Notes: generated by a model from the letters alone, not told the origin. A DNA stretch of 16,723 bases from Kerstersia sp052103615 (GCF_052103615.1 NZ_JBQEKA010000066.1:1-16723), one strand, 5' to 3'; positions 1-8,309 are shown, numbered from the stretch's first letter. Made by a program: numbers and translations.

Positions 1-57
1 TCCTTCCTTCCGGCTGCCAAGCCCGAGGCCCGCCTCGTCTCATGCCCCTTCTGGCGG

Positions 58-83
58 GCATCTTAAGGGCACATCTTAAGGGC
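58..83. repeat. Two-copy 13-bp tandem repeat upstream of the paa cluster
   Basis: Two adjacent 13-bp units, gcatcttaagggc (58-70) and acatcttaagggc (71-83), differ only in the first base. A further partial copy (gcatgggc) follows at 84-91. No gene is visible in 1-262; the rest of that stretch is AT-richer leader and promoter DNA. Confidence 0.7.
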
Positions 84-175
84 GCATGGGCAGGGAAAAG
101 AGAGTGCGTCTCATCCCATATTCACCGGACTGAAACATTACAAATTAATCGGAAACCCCTATTGAATTGTGATGC

Positions 176-204
176 TTTTGGGTGCTTAATATCACTTGTA
201 GAAT
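176..204 (+). promoter_or_regulatory. Candidate sigma70-type promoter of the paa cluster
   Basis: TTTTGG (176-181) and TAGAAT (199-204) are separated by 17 bp in an AT-rich stretch of an otherwise GC-rich window. The predicted start point, near 211, falls in the palindrome at 211-224. The -35 match is poor; an alternative pair is TTGAAT (162-167) with TAATAT (187-192), at 19-bp spacing. Confidence 0.4.
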
Positions 205-210
205 ACGATA

Positions 211-224
211 ACCGTCCGGTCGGT
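211..224. promoter_or_regulatory. Candidate PaaR (TetR-family) operator
   Basis: ACCGTCCGGTCGGT is a 14-bp inverted repeat with only one non-complementary pair (positions 5 and 10). It lies just after the candidate -10 and 39 bp before the thiolase start, a suitable place for a repressor. TetR-type PaaR repressors released by phenylacetyl-CoA control paa genes in several bacteria, and the betaproteobacterial site is, as I recall it, an ACCG/CGGT palindrome of this kind. Assigning it to PaaR is inference; no regulator gene is in the window. Confidence 0.5.
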
Positions 225-262
225 CAGTGAATCATGGCCGCCCACCCAGGGAGAAGGAATCC

Positions 263-1468
263 ATGACGGAAGCTTTTATCTGTGATGCCGTTCGCACGCC
301 TGTCGGGCGCTATGGTGGCGCGCTGGCTTCGGTGCGTGCCGATGATCTGGCCGCTGTTCCGTTGGCTGCGCTGATGCAGCGCCATCCGAATGCGGATTGG
401 TCCAAGGTCGATGATCTGATCTTCGGCTGCGCGAACCAGGCCGGTGAGGACAACCGCAACGTTGCCCGCATGGCTGTCCTGCTGTCGGGCATGCCCATAG
501 GCGTCCCGGCGACGACCGTGAACCGTTTGTGCGGGTCCGGTCTGGATGCTGTCGGCCTGGCGGCGCGTTCCATTCGCGCAGGCGACTGCGATTTTGTTGT
601 CGCGGGCGGCGTGGAAAGCATGAGCCGCGCGCCTTTTGTCATGCCCAAGGCCGAAAGCGCTTTTTCCCGCGCCAACGCTGTTTATGACACGACCATCGGC
701 TGGCGTTTCGTTAACCCGAAGATGAAAGCGGCATTCGGCGTCGATACCATGCCGCAGACAGCGGATAACGTTGCCGCGGATTTCGGCATCAGCCGGGATG
801 ACCAGGATGCTTTTGCCGTGCGCAGCCAGGCCCGCTGGGCTGCTGCCCACGCAGCGGGTGTCTTTGCCGAGGAAATCGTGCCTGTCACGATTCCGCAGAA
901 AAAGGGTGATGCCCTGATTGTCGAGTCCGATGAGCATCCGCGTCCCGGCACCAGCCTGGAACAATTGGCGCGTCTCAAAGGCGTCAACGGCGCGGGCCTG
1001 ACCGTGACGGCAGGCAATGCCTCGGGTGTTAATGACGGCGCCTGTGCATTGGTCATTGCTTCCGAAGCGGCAGCACAGCAGCAGGGCATGCGTCCGCTGG
1101 CGCGCGTGGTCGCCATGGCTGCGGCAGGCGTGGAGCCGCGCGTGATGGGCATCGGCCCGGTGGAAGCCAGCCGCCGCGTATTGCAGCGCGCCGGTTTGTC
1201 CATCCAGGATATGGATCTCATTGAATTGAACGAAGCCTTTGCCTCGCAGGCATTGGCTGTGCTGCGTCAGCTGGGCTTGCCCGACGATGCCGCGCACGTC
1301 AATCCGAACGGCGGCGCGATTGCCATCGGCCATCCGCTCGGCATGAGCGGCGCTCGCCTGGCGACCACCGCTGCCTACCAGTTGCGCCGCCAGGGCGGCC
1401 GCTACGCGCTGTGCACCATGTGCATCGGCGTGGGGCAGGGTATCGCGATGATTATCGAGCGTGTTTGA
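263..1468 (+). CDS. paaJ: 3-oxoadipyl-CoA/3-oxo-5,6-dehydrosuberyl-CoA thiolase (PaaJ/PcaF family)
   Basis: A 401-aa type II thiolase that would cleave the beta-ketoacyl-CoA intermediates of phenylacetate breakdown to acetyl-CoA and, at the end, succinyl-CoA. The acylation Cys90 lies in VNRLCGSG, His357 in AIGHPLG and the acid/base Cys387 in CTMCIGVGQG; these positions and the length match the E. coli enzyme as I recall it. The ATG at 263 is preferred over an in-frame start at 227 because GGGAGAAGGA sits just upstream and the protein then begins like other thiolases. It heads the paa cluster, 42 bp before paaA, directly after the palindrome and promoter. The family also includes the PcaF enzymes of protocatechuate breakdown, with the same reaction; the paa context favours PaaJ. 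Confidence 0.93.
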   Translation: MTEAFICDAVRTPVGRYGGALASVRADDLAAVPLAALMQRHPNADWSKVDDLIFGCANQAGEDNRNVARMAVLLSGMPIGVPATTVNRLCGSGLDAVGLAARSIRAGDCDFVVAGGVESMSRAPFVMPKAESAFSRANAVYDTTIGWRFVNPKMKAAFGVDTMPQTADNVAADFGISRDDQDAFAVRSQARWAAAHAAGVFAEEIVPVTIPQKKGDALIVESDEHPRPGTSLEQLARLKGVNGAGLTVTAGNASGVNDGACALVIASEAAAQQQGMRPLARVVAMAAAGVEPRVMGIGPVEASRRVLQRAGLSIQDMDLIELNEAFASQALAVLRQLGLPDDAAHVNPNGGAIAIGHPLGMSGARLATTAAYQLRRQGGRYALCTMCIGVGQGIAMIIERV

Positions 1469-1510
1469 AAGCCCCTTAATTCAAGCCTATCAAGGTACGG
1501 AGGCCAGATC

Positions 1511-2500
1511 ATGTATGCACAAATGATTAAAACCGACAGCGAGCGCGTGCGCAGCCTCGAAGAAATGTCGGAGCAGGAACAGGAATTCATGGCGCGTATC
1601 GAGCGCGGCGAAAAGATCGAGCCCAAGGAATGGATGCCCGAAGCCTATCGCAAGACGCTGATCCGCCAGGTCGGCCAGCACGCGCACTCGGAAGTGGTGG
1701 GCCAATTGCCGGAAGGCAACTGGATCACGCGTGCGCCGACCCTGGAGCGCAAGGCCATTTTGCTGGCCAAGGTTCAGGATGAGGCCGGTCATGGCCTGTA
1801 CCTGTACTGTGCGGCCGAAACCCTGGGCGTCAGCCGCGACGAACTGGTCGAGCTGCTGCACAAGGGCAAGATGAAGTATTCCTCCATCTTCAATTACCCC
1901 ACGCTGAACTGGGCTGATATTGGCGCAGTGGGCTGGCTGGTCGATGGCGCCGCCATCATGAATCAGGTGCCGCTGCAGCGCACTTCCTATGGCCCGTATA
2001 GCCGCGCCATGATCCGCATCTGCAAGGAAGAAAGCTTCCACCAGCGCCAGGGCTACGACATCATGATGAAGATGTGCGCCGGCAGCCCGGAGCAGAAAGC
2101 CATGGCCCAGGATGCGCTGAACCGCTTCTGGTATCCGGCGCTGATGATGTTCGGCCCTTCCGACAAGGATTCGGTGCACTCGGCGCAGTCCATGGCCTGG
2201 AAGATCAAGATCAACACCAACGACGAACTGCGCCAGAAATTCGTTGACCAGACCGTGCCGCAGGCCAAGTACTTGGGCCTGACCATTCCTGATGAAAACC
2301 TGGTCTGGAATGAAGAGCGCGGCGCGCATGATTTTTCCGAGCCCGATTGGGATGAGTTTTTCGAAGTGATCGCCGGCAATGGCCCGTGCAACCGCGAACG
2401 CCTGGGCGCGCGCGTCAAGGCATGGGAAGACGGCGCCTGGTTCCGTGAGGGCCTGGCTGCGCACGCCGACAAGCAGCGCCTGCGCAAGCTGGCTGCCTGA
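1511..2500 (+). CDS. paaA: Phenylacetyl-CoA 1,2-epoxidase catalytic subunit PaaA
   Basis: Catalytic diiron subunit (329 aa) of the multicomponent epoxidase that converts phenylacetyl-CoA to the ring-1,2-epoxide in the cytoplasm. The expected ligands are visible: Glu61 in HSEVVG, Glu91 and His94 in DEAGH, Asp145 in WLVDGAA, and Glu174 and His177 in EESFH. These equal E. coli Glu42, Glu72, His75, Asp126, Glu155 and His158 with an N-terminal offset of 19, reflecting a longer, acidic N-terminus. A CGGAGG ribosome site precedes the ATG. It is followed by paaB after 47 bp, in the usual ABCDE order. Nothing looks damaged. Confidence 0.97.
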   Translation: MYAQMIKTDSERVRSLEEMSEQEQEFMARIERGEKIEPKEWMPEAYRKTLIRQVGQHAHSEVVGQLPEGNWITRAPTLERKAILLAKVQDEAGHGLYLYCAAETLGVSRDELVELLHKGKMKYSSIFNYPTLNWADIGAVGWLVDGAAIMNQVPLQRTSYGPYSRAMIRICKEESFHQRQGYDIMMKMCAGSPEQKAMAQDALNRFWYPALMMFGPSDKDSVHSAQSMAWKIKINTNDELRQKFVDQTVPQAKYLGLTIPDENLVWNEERGAHDFSEPDWDEFFEVIAGNGPCNRERLGARVKAWEDGAWFREGLAAHADKQRLRKLAA

Positions 2501-2547
2501 CGCGTCCGCCATAGACACATCGAATCAAACTTCTGGAGAACATCATC

Positions 2548-2832
2548 ATGTCGCAAGAATGGCCCCTGTGGGAAATCTTTATCCGCGGCCAGCACGGCCT
2601 GAATCACCGCCACGTCGGCAGCCTGCACGCGCCGGACGCTGAAATGGCGATCAACAATGCCCGCGATGTCTATACCCGCCGCAATGAAGGCGTCAGCATC
2701 TGGGCAGTGAAATCGGACGATATCGTCGCCAGCGTGCCTTCCAAGAAGGGCCCGCTGTTCGAACCGTCCAATTCCAAGGTCTATCGCCACCCGACCTTTT
2801 TCAAAATTCCGGAAGAAGTGGGGCACATGTAA
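2548..2832 (+). CDS. paaB: Phenylacetyl-CoA epoxidase subunit PaaB
   Basis: A 94-aa small subunit, close to the usual 95 aa. It begins SQEWPLWEIFIRGQHGLNHR and contains the typical AVKSDDIVASVPSKKGP segment. In the family PaaB bridges PaaAC heterodimers and is needed for an active epoxidase complex, but has no cofactor of its own. The ribosome site is CTGGAGAA. Its TAA overlaps the ATG of paaC by one base (TAATG), so translation is probably coupled. Confidence 0.96.
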   Translation: MSQEWPLWEIFIRGQHGLNHRHVGSLHAPDAEMAINNARDVYTRRNEGVSIWAVKSDDIVASVPSKKGPLFEPSNSKVYRHPTFFKIPEEVGHM

Positions 2833-3608
2833 TGACTACCATCGTCCAACAAGCCTCGACCCAGGCGCTGCGCGAGTTCTTGCTGCGCATGGGCGATAGC
2901 ACGCTGATCCTCGGGCACCGCATCTCGGAATGGTGCGGCCATTCGCCCATCCTGGAAGAAGATATCGCCATGGCCAACGTGGCGCTGGACCTGATCGGCC
3001 AAACGCAATTCTGGCTGGGTCTGGCTGCAGAAGTCGAAGACGAGGGCAAGACGGCGGACGACCTGGCTTATCTGCGTGATGCCGTCGCCTTCCGTAACCT
3101 GCTGCTGGCCGAGCAGCCCAACGAGGATTACGCGCATACGCTGATGCGGCAGTTCTTGTTTGATGCTTGGCACCTCCTGCAACTGGAGGCCTTGATGGCA
3201 TCCAGCGATGTCCGTGTGGCGGAGATCGCTGGCAAGGCCATCAAAGAGGTCAGCTATCACCTGGATCGCTCCAGCGAGCTCGTGATACGCCTGGGTGACG
3301 GGACGGCGGAAAGCCATCAGCGCATGCAAACCGCTCTGGACAATCTGTGGTCGTACACCGGAGAAATGTTCCTGGGCGATGCCTTCGATGATGAAGTGGC
3401 GCAGGTCGGTATTGCGCCGGCGCCCGCGGCGCTGCGCGACGCCTGGATGCAAACGGTGAGCGAAGTGCTGGAACAGGCCACGCTGAAACTGCCCGCGAGC
3501 ACTTATGCGCATCGCGGCGGCAAACAGGGGCGCCACACCGAGCATCTGGGTTTCATCCTGGCGGAAATGCAGTTCCTGCAACGCGCCTATCCTGGCTGCA
3601 CCTGGTAG
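2832..3608 (+). CDS. paaC: Phenylacetyl-CoA epoxidase structural subunit PaaC
   Basis: A 258-aa ferritin-like protein, the non-catalytic partner of PaaA. Recognisable family segments are ILGHRISEWCGHSP near residue 30, ALDLIGQTQFWL near 55 and FRNLLLAEQPNEDYA near 95. It lacks the paired ExxH metal motifs of PaaA, as expected for PaaC, which builds the PaaA-PaaC heterodimer and helps shape the CoA-substrate site. Translation is coupled to paaB through the TAATG overlap. The short gap to paaD (11 bp) supports one operon. Confidence 0.96.
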   Translation: MTTIVQQASTQALREFLLRMGDSTLILGHRISEWCGHSPILEEDIAMANVALDLIGQTQFWLGLAAEVEDEGKTADDLAYLRDAVAFRNLLLAEQPNEDYAHTLMRQFLFDAWHLLQLEALMASSDVRVAEIAGKAIKEVSYHLDRSSELVIRLGDGTAESHQRMQTALDNLWSYTGEMFLGDAFDDEVAQVGIAPAPAALRDAWMQTVSEVLEQATLKLPASTYAHRGGKQGRHTEHLGFILAEMQFLQRAYPGCTW

Positions 3609-3619
3609 CGGAGCGCGCC

Positions 3620-4147
3620 ATGGATACGCTGTCGCGTCCCGAAATCGAGCAGGTATGGCAGTGGCTGGAAGGCGTGCCTGATCCCGAGATTCCCGTGATT
3701 TCACTGGTGGATCTGGGCATCATCCGCGACGTCCGCTACGAAGGCGAGACCCTGATCGTTGTGGTCACGCCGACGTATTCGGGCTGCCCGGCCACGACCG
3801 TTATCAATGAGGACATCGAGGCGGCGCTGCGTGCGCATGGCGTGACGGATTTGCGCCTGGAGCGCCAGCTGGCGCCTCCCTGGACCTCCGATTGGATGAG
3901 TGACAAGGCCCGGGAGAGCCTGCGCGGTTACGGCATTGCGCCGCCAGTGGAAGAAGCTGGCGATGCGGTGCCGTCCGGGCAGGGCAGGCGAATCTGGCTG
4001 CGTCAGGAAAACGGCCCGGCCGTGTCCTGTCCGCACTGTGGTTCCACGCATACCGCCAGGGTCAGCCAGTTCGGTTCCACGCCATGCAAAGCCAGCTATC
4101 GCTGTCTGGATTGCCTGGAACCATTCGATTATTTCAAGTGCATTTGA
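3620..4147 (+). CDS. paaD: PaaD, MIP18/DUF59-family maturation factor of the epoxidase system
   Basis: A 175-aa two-part protein. The N-terminal MIP18/DUF59 domain (about residues 5-100) has DPEIPVISLVDLGIIRDV and SGCPATTVINEDIE; this family works in iron-sulfur or metal-cofactor assembly. The C-terminus is a Cys-rich zinc-ribbon-like module: CPHC, then a single Cys, then CLDC, ending FKCI. PaaD is required for epoxidase activity in vivo and is thought to help mature the iron centres of the complex; the exact role is not settled. It starts 11 bp after paaC with GCGGAG as ribosome site. Confidence 0.94.
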   Translation: MDTLSRPEIEQVWQWLEGVPDPEIPVISLVDLGIIRDVRYEGETLIVVVTPTYSGCPATTVINEDIEAALRAHGVTDLRLERQLAPPWTSDWMSDKARESLRGYGIAPPVEEAGDAVPSGQGRRIWLRQENGPAVSCPHCGSTHTARVSQFGSTPCKASYRCLDCLEPFDYFKCI

Positions 4148-4184
4148 ATTCAATGCATAGAGAAGCCTAGCCAGCGAGGAGACC

Positions 4185-5261
4185 ATGGCACGCTTTCACC
4201 CCTTGCAAGTTGTTGACGTGCGCCGCGAAACGCGAGACGCCGTTGTGGTAACACTCAAGCCGCGCGCGGAAGACGGCGAGCTGTTCAACTTCATTCCCGG
4301 CCAGTATCTGACGTTTCGTCGCGCCTTCGACGGCGACGAACTGCGCCGCTCCTATTCCATCTGTTCCGGGCTGGATGAAGGCGCCTTGCGCGTCGGCATC
4401 AAGCGCGTGGATGGCGGGGCGTTTTCCAGCTGGGCCAATGAAGCGCTCAAGGCGGGCGAGGTGCTGGAAGCCATGCCCCCCATGGGCAGCTTCCATATCC
4501 CGCTGGAGCCTGACAGCACCCGTCATTATCTGGGCTTTGCGGGCGGCAGCGGCATTACGCCGGTGCTGTCCATCATCAAGAGCACGCTGGCGCGTGAGCC
4601 CAAGTCACGCTTCACGCTGGTCTATGCCAATCGCCAGATCAGCACGGTGATGTTCCGCGAGGAACTGGAAGACCTGAAGAACGAATACCTGGGCCGCTTT
4701 TCCGTCATTCATGTGTTCAACAGCGAAGGCCAGGAAATCGACTTGTTCACGGGCCATCTGGACCGTTCCAAGTGCGACGAGCTGTTCCGCCGCTGGATAG
4801 ACCTGAAATCGGTGCATACCGCTTTCATCTGCGGGCCTGAGCCCATGATGCTGGCGATTGCCGATGCGCTGGCTGGCAACGGCATGGCCAAGGAACGCAT
4901 TAAATTTGAACTGTTCGCGTCGGCCCAGCCAGGCAAGGCGCGCCGCAAGGAAAACTCGGCATCGGCCTCGACCCATGTCGGCGTGTGCGAAGCCACCGTT
5001 ACGCTGGATGGCGTGGTGCGCAGTTTCGCCTTTCCCAAACAGGGCCAGAGCATTCTGGACGCCGCGCTGGAAAACAGCATGGATGCGCCCTACGCCTGCA
5101 AGGCCGGGGTTTGCTCCACCTGCAAGTGCAAGGTGCTGGAAGGCGAAGTCGAAATGGCGATCAACCATGCGCTGGAAGACTATGAAGTCGAGCAGGGCTA
5201 TGTGCTGAGCTGCCAGGGCTTCCCGCTGAGCGACCGGGTGGTCGTCAGCTACGATGAATAA
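4185..5261 (+). CDS. paaE: Phenylacetyl-CoA epoxidase reductase subunit PaaE
   Basis: A 358-aa NADPH-dependent flavoprotein/ferredoxin reductase that passes electrons to the PaaA diiron centre. The order of domains is an FAD-binding barrel with RRSYSIC near residue 50, an NAD(P) domain with GGSGITPVLSI and CGPEPMM, and a C-terminal plant-type [2Fe-2S] domain with CKAGVCSTC (C-x4-C-x2-C) and a distal Cys in VLSCQGFP. Length and layout match the family. GAGGAG sits 6 bp before the ATG. It follows paaD after 37 bp. Confidence 0.97.
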   Translation: MARFHPLQVVDVRRETRDAVVVTLKPRAEDGELFNFIPGQYLTFRRAFDGDELRRSYSICSGLDEGALRVGIKRVDGGAFSSWANEALKAGEVLEAMPPMGSFHIPLEPDSTRHYLGFAGGSGITPVLSIIKSTLAREPKSRFTLVYANRQISTVMFREELEDLKNEYLGRFSVIHVFNSEGQEIDLFTGHLDRSKCDELFRRWIDLKSVHTAFICGPEPMMLAIADALAGNGMAKERIKFELFASAQPGKARRKENSASASTHVGVCEATVTLDGVVRSFAFPKQGQSILDAALENSMDAPYACKAGVCSTCKCKVLEGEVEMAINHALEDYEVEQGYVLSCQGFPLSDRVVVSYDE

Positions 5262-5284
5262 CTGAGCGGCGGGAGGAGACATCC

Positions 5285-6037
5285 ATGTCCGAAACGATGA
5301 ATATCGAAGAGTATCTGGCGCAGGGCGGCGTGCTGACCTCGCCAGGCAATGCGCCGGCACGCTACCGCGGCGAGCTGATGCGGCTCATGTCGTCCTTCGT
5401 GGATAGCGAACTGGCGGCATCGGCGGGGTTTGCCGCGTCGATCAATTACGCGCCAGGCATCCGCGAACGCATTGCCGCCAGCCGGATCACGCTGGAAAAG
5501 GCCGATCACGCCGAACGCGTGCTGAATATCATGCAGACCTTCGGCACGGATGCCGAACGCTATCAGCGCCAGCATGATTGGGCGGCGCGCGTGGCGCGCG
5601 ATGCGGATCTGGGCACGGCGCGGCATGGCGCGGACATGCGCCTGTCGGTGTTTCATTATCCCTTCACCGGCTGGACGGATGCGGTCGTCATGAACGTGCT
5701 GCAAGGCCTGGCGGCCGGGGTGCAGTTCGAAGAGTTCACGCGCGTGTCCTACGGCCCGCTGGCTGAAGTATTCCGTGAGATCGAACCGCGCGAACGGCGC
5801 CATGCGGAACTGGGCCTGGAAGGGCTGGAACGCATCGTGGCCAGTCCGGAAGGCCGGGCGGATGCCTTGGCCTCCATTGCCTACTGGCGTCCGCGGGTTG
5901 CCGCCACGTTCGGTCTGGCGGGTTCGGCGCGTTACGACACGCTGGCGCGCTTCGGGCTGCGCCATGAGTCCAATGAGGTGCTGCTGACCCGTTGGGAGCA
6001 GCGGCTGGAGGACTGTCTGGCGGCGCTGGCGCTGTAA
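5285..6037 (+). CDS. PaaA-like ferritin-fold protein of unknown function with altered metal site
   Basis: A 250-aa protein of the phenylacetate catabolic PaaA/PaaC superfamily (PF05138-like). Residues 42-75 and 130-173 align with PaaA of this window with no gaps, including shared SYGP. The counterparts of four diiron ligands are present (Glu42, His75, Glu170 and His173, the last two in ERRH), but the counterpart of PaaA Glu91 is Lys72 and that of Asp145 is Gly141. A canonical diiron centre is therefore unlikely; a structural, regulatory or modified-metal role is inference. It starts 23 bp after paaE with a good GGAGGAG site, so it is probably co-transcribed with the epoxidase. I recognise no gene symbol. 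It could be an extra subunit or a chaperone for PaaA or PaaC. Confidence 0.85.
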   Translation: MSETMNIEEYLAQGGVLTSPGNAPARYRGELMRLMSSFVDSELAASAGFAASINYAPGIRERIAASRITLEKADHAERVLNIMQTFGTDAERYQRQHDWAARVARDADLGTARHGADMRLSVFHYPFTGWTDAVVMNVLQGLAAGVQFEEFTRVSYGPLAEVFREIEPRERRHAELGLEGLERIVASPEGRADALASIAYWRPRVAATFGLAGSARYDTLARFGLRHESNEVLLTRWEQRLEDCLAALAL

Positions 6038-6100
6038 GGCCCCATTAGCGGCCCCATTAGCGGCTCAGTCAGCTGGCTCAGTCAGCTGGCCCAGTCAGCT
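6038..6100. repeat. Compound short tandem repeats directly after the PaaA-like gene
   Basis: Starting at the base after the stop codon are two perfect 12-bp copies of ggccccattagc (6038-6061), then three 13-bp copies of ggctcagtcagct (6062-6100, the third with one change). The 12-mer ggctcagtcagc recurs at 13878-13889. No gene is seen in 6038-6241. Confidence 0.85.
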
Positions 6101-6178
6101 GACCCTGGGCTGGCGCAAGCGGCTGCCGGGGCCGGGCGCAATGCCTGAACGGGCAAGGCGCCGCTACGAGAAACTGAT

Positions 6179-6213
6179 AAGGCATGGGCAGCCGCAGGCT
6201 GCCTATGCTTTTC
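6179..6213 (+). terminator. Intrinsic terminator-like hairpin between the PaaA-like gene and paaZ
   Basis: gcatgggcagcc (6182-6193) pairs with ggctgcctatgc (6197-6208) across a 3-base loop with one G-U wobble, and a short T run (6209-6212) follows. Flanking A and T bases can extend the stem. It lies 30 bp before paaZ, so it may end the thiolase-to-PaaA-like transcript, lower paaZY expression or act as an attenuator. Confidence 0.65.
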
Positions 6214-6241
6214 CTGCAACAGGATTAAGAAGGAAAGCTTC

Positions 6242-8295
6242 ATGAGCACATCTACTCACTCTCCGCGCCGGCTGGAAAGCTATGTCTGCGGCAAGTGGAC
6301 GGCAGGCACGGGTGCCGGCCAGACACTGCGGGATGCCTCGACCGGTGAACCGATCGCCGTGATTGACGCCACTGGCCTGGATTACCCGGCCATTTTGGCG
6401 CACGGCCGTCAGGCCGGCGGAGCGGCATTGCGCGCCATGACCTTCCACGAGCGTGCCGGTATGATCAAGGCCATCGGCCTGGCATTGCTGGAAGTGAAGG
6501 AAGAGCTTTACGCCCTGTCGTCACGCACAGGCGCGACGCGCGTGGATAGCTGGGTGGATATCGAGGGCGGCATCGGCACGCTGCTGTCTTATGCTTCCAA
6601 GGGGCGCCGGGAGCTGCCCAACACCCGCGTGCTGGTCGATGGTTCGGTGGAGCGCCTGTCCAAGGATGGCAGCTTCAGCGCGCAACATATCCTGTCGCCG
6701 CTGCAAGGGGTGGCTGTCCATATCAATGCGTTCAATTTTCCTTGCTGGGGCATGCTGGAAAAGCTGGCGCCGACCTGGCTGGCCGGAATGCCAGCCATCA
6801 TCAAGCCGGCCAGCCAGACTGCCTATCTGACCGAATTGATGGTGCGCCGCATGCTGGATACGGGTTTGGTGCCCGAAGGCGCATTGCAGCTGATTTGCGG
6901 CAGCACTGGCGATATGCTGGATCACGTCACCGGGCAGGATGTGGTGACCTTTACCGGCTCGGCGGCAACTGGCCAGAAACTCAAGACCGGCCGCGCCATC
7001 GTGGCGCAATCGGTGCGTTTCAATATGGAGGCCGACAGCCTGAACGCCTCGGTGCTGGGCACGGATGTCACGCAGGATGCGGAAGAATTCAAGCTGTTCG
7101 TGCGCGAAGTCGCCAATGAAATGACCACCAAGGCCGGGCAGAAATGCACGGCCATCCGCCGCGTGATCGTGCCGAGGGCGCAAGTCGCTGCGGTCGTGGA
7201 CGCCTTGCGTGAGAGGCTGGCCAAGGTGGTGGTGGGCAACCCGACGGCTGATGGCGTCACCATGGGCCCGCTGGCCAGTCCTGACCAGCGTGTTGAGGTG
7301 CAGGAACGCGTGCAGGAATTGCTGGCCGAGGCCAAGGTCGTGATTGGCGATGCGGCGCAGGCCGATACGGCAGGCAGCGCATTCTACGCGCCCGTGGTGC
7401 TGCTCTGCGAACAGCCGCTGGCCGCACGCAAGGTGCATGAAGTCGAAGCGTTCGGGCCGGTCAGCACCATCATGCCGTACGACACGCTGGAAGAAGCGGT
7501 CGAGCTGGTGCGCCGCGGGCAGGGCAGTCTGGTGGCTTCGCTCTTTACCAACGAGGCGGCAGTGGCGGAAACGGTGGTATTGGGCATAGCCCCCTACCAT
7601 GGCCGTGTCATGATCGGGAACCGCGCCAGCGCGCGCANNNNNNNNNNAGTTCCACTGGTCACGGTTCGCCCGTGCCTGGCGTGGTCCATGGCGGCCCGGG
7701 CCGGGCGGGCGGCGGCGAAGAATTGGGCGGGCTGCGCAGCGTCATGCATTACATGCAGCGCACGGGCGTGCAGGGAGCCCCCGCTTTGCTGGCTGCCGTG
7801 ACCGGGCGCTGGCTGGATGGCGCGCCCGCGCAAAACGAAGGCCGCCACCCGTTCCGCAAATCGCTGGCGGAATTGAAGATAGGCGATCAGCTGGTGACCG
7901 CCAAACGCACGGTGTCGCTGGATGACATCGAACATTTCGCCCATTTCACCGGCGATACCTTTTACGCGCACATGGACGAAGCGGCGGCCAAGGCCAATCC
8001 CTTCTTCGATGGCCGCGTCGCGCATGGCTATCTCATCGTCTCCTTCGCTGCCGGTTTGTTCGTGGATCCGGCGCCGGGCCCCGTCCTGGCCAACTATGGC
8101 GTGGACAACCTGCGCTTCCTGACTCCGGTTTATGCCGGCGACACCCTGGGCGTGCGCCTGACCTGCAAGGAAATCAATCCGCGCAGCAGCGCCGAGCATG
8201 GCGAAGTCCGCTGGGATTGCATCGTGACCAATCAGGACGGCAAGCTGGTGGCCCAGTATGACGTCCTGACCATGGTTGCCAAAACCTGGGAATAA
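6242..8295 (+). CDS. paaZ: PaaZ, bifunctional oxepin-CoA hydrolase / semialdehyde dehydrogenase (contains an N gap)
   Basis: Opens the oxepin-CoA ring (C-terminal MaoC-type hydratase) and oxidises the resulting semialdehyde with NADP (N-terminal aldehyde dehydrogenase). In the dehydrogenase part are AFNFPCWGML, FTGSAATG, Glu263 in MEADSLNAS and nucleophile Cys302 in AGQKCTA; their 39-residue spacing matches the E. coli pair Glu256/Cys295. The hydratase part has GDTFYAHMDEA (Asp and His) and RVAHGYLIVS. Ten N at 7638-7647 break the frame by one base, but the two sides join smoothly as the family's STGHGSP segment, so the gene is probably intact at about 680 aa. The start has AAGAAGGAA upstream. 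paaY follows after 14 bp. Confidence 0.93.
7638..7647. other. Assembly gap of 10 N within paaZ
   Basis: Ten N in a row. The reading frame before the gap (through NRASAR) and after it (SSTGHGSP) differ, so 10 is not the true length. A real gap length of 2 modulo 3 restores the frame; a one-base overlap of the flanks gives SARSSTGHG with no residue missing compared with the family. Confidence 0.95.
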
Positions 8296-8309
8296 GGCGG
8301 AGCGTCACC

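Noticed and set aside
42..230. 62-codon open frame upstream of the thiolase
   Set aside because: It covers the repeat, the promoter-like DNA and the palindrome, and its translation resembles no protein.
224..1333. Long minus-strand open frame opposite the thiolase gene
   Set aside because: It is the antisense shadow of a clear thiolase with all catalytic residues; its composition is typical of mirrored GC-rich coding DNA and it has no family features.
7638..7647. Natural frameshift or pseudogene in paaZ
   Set aside because: The break coincides exactly with ten N; both sides are well conserved and rejoin without loss.
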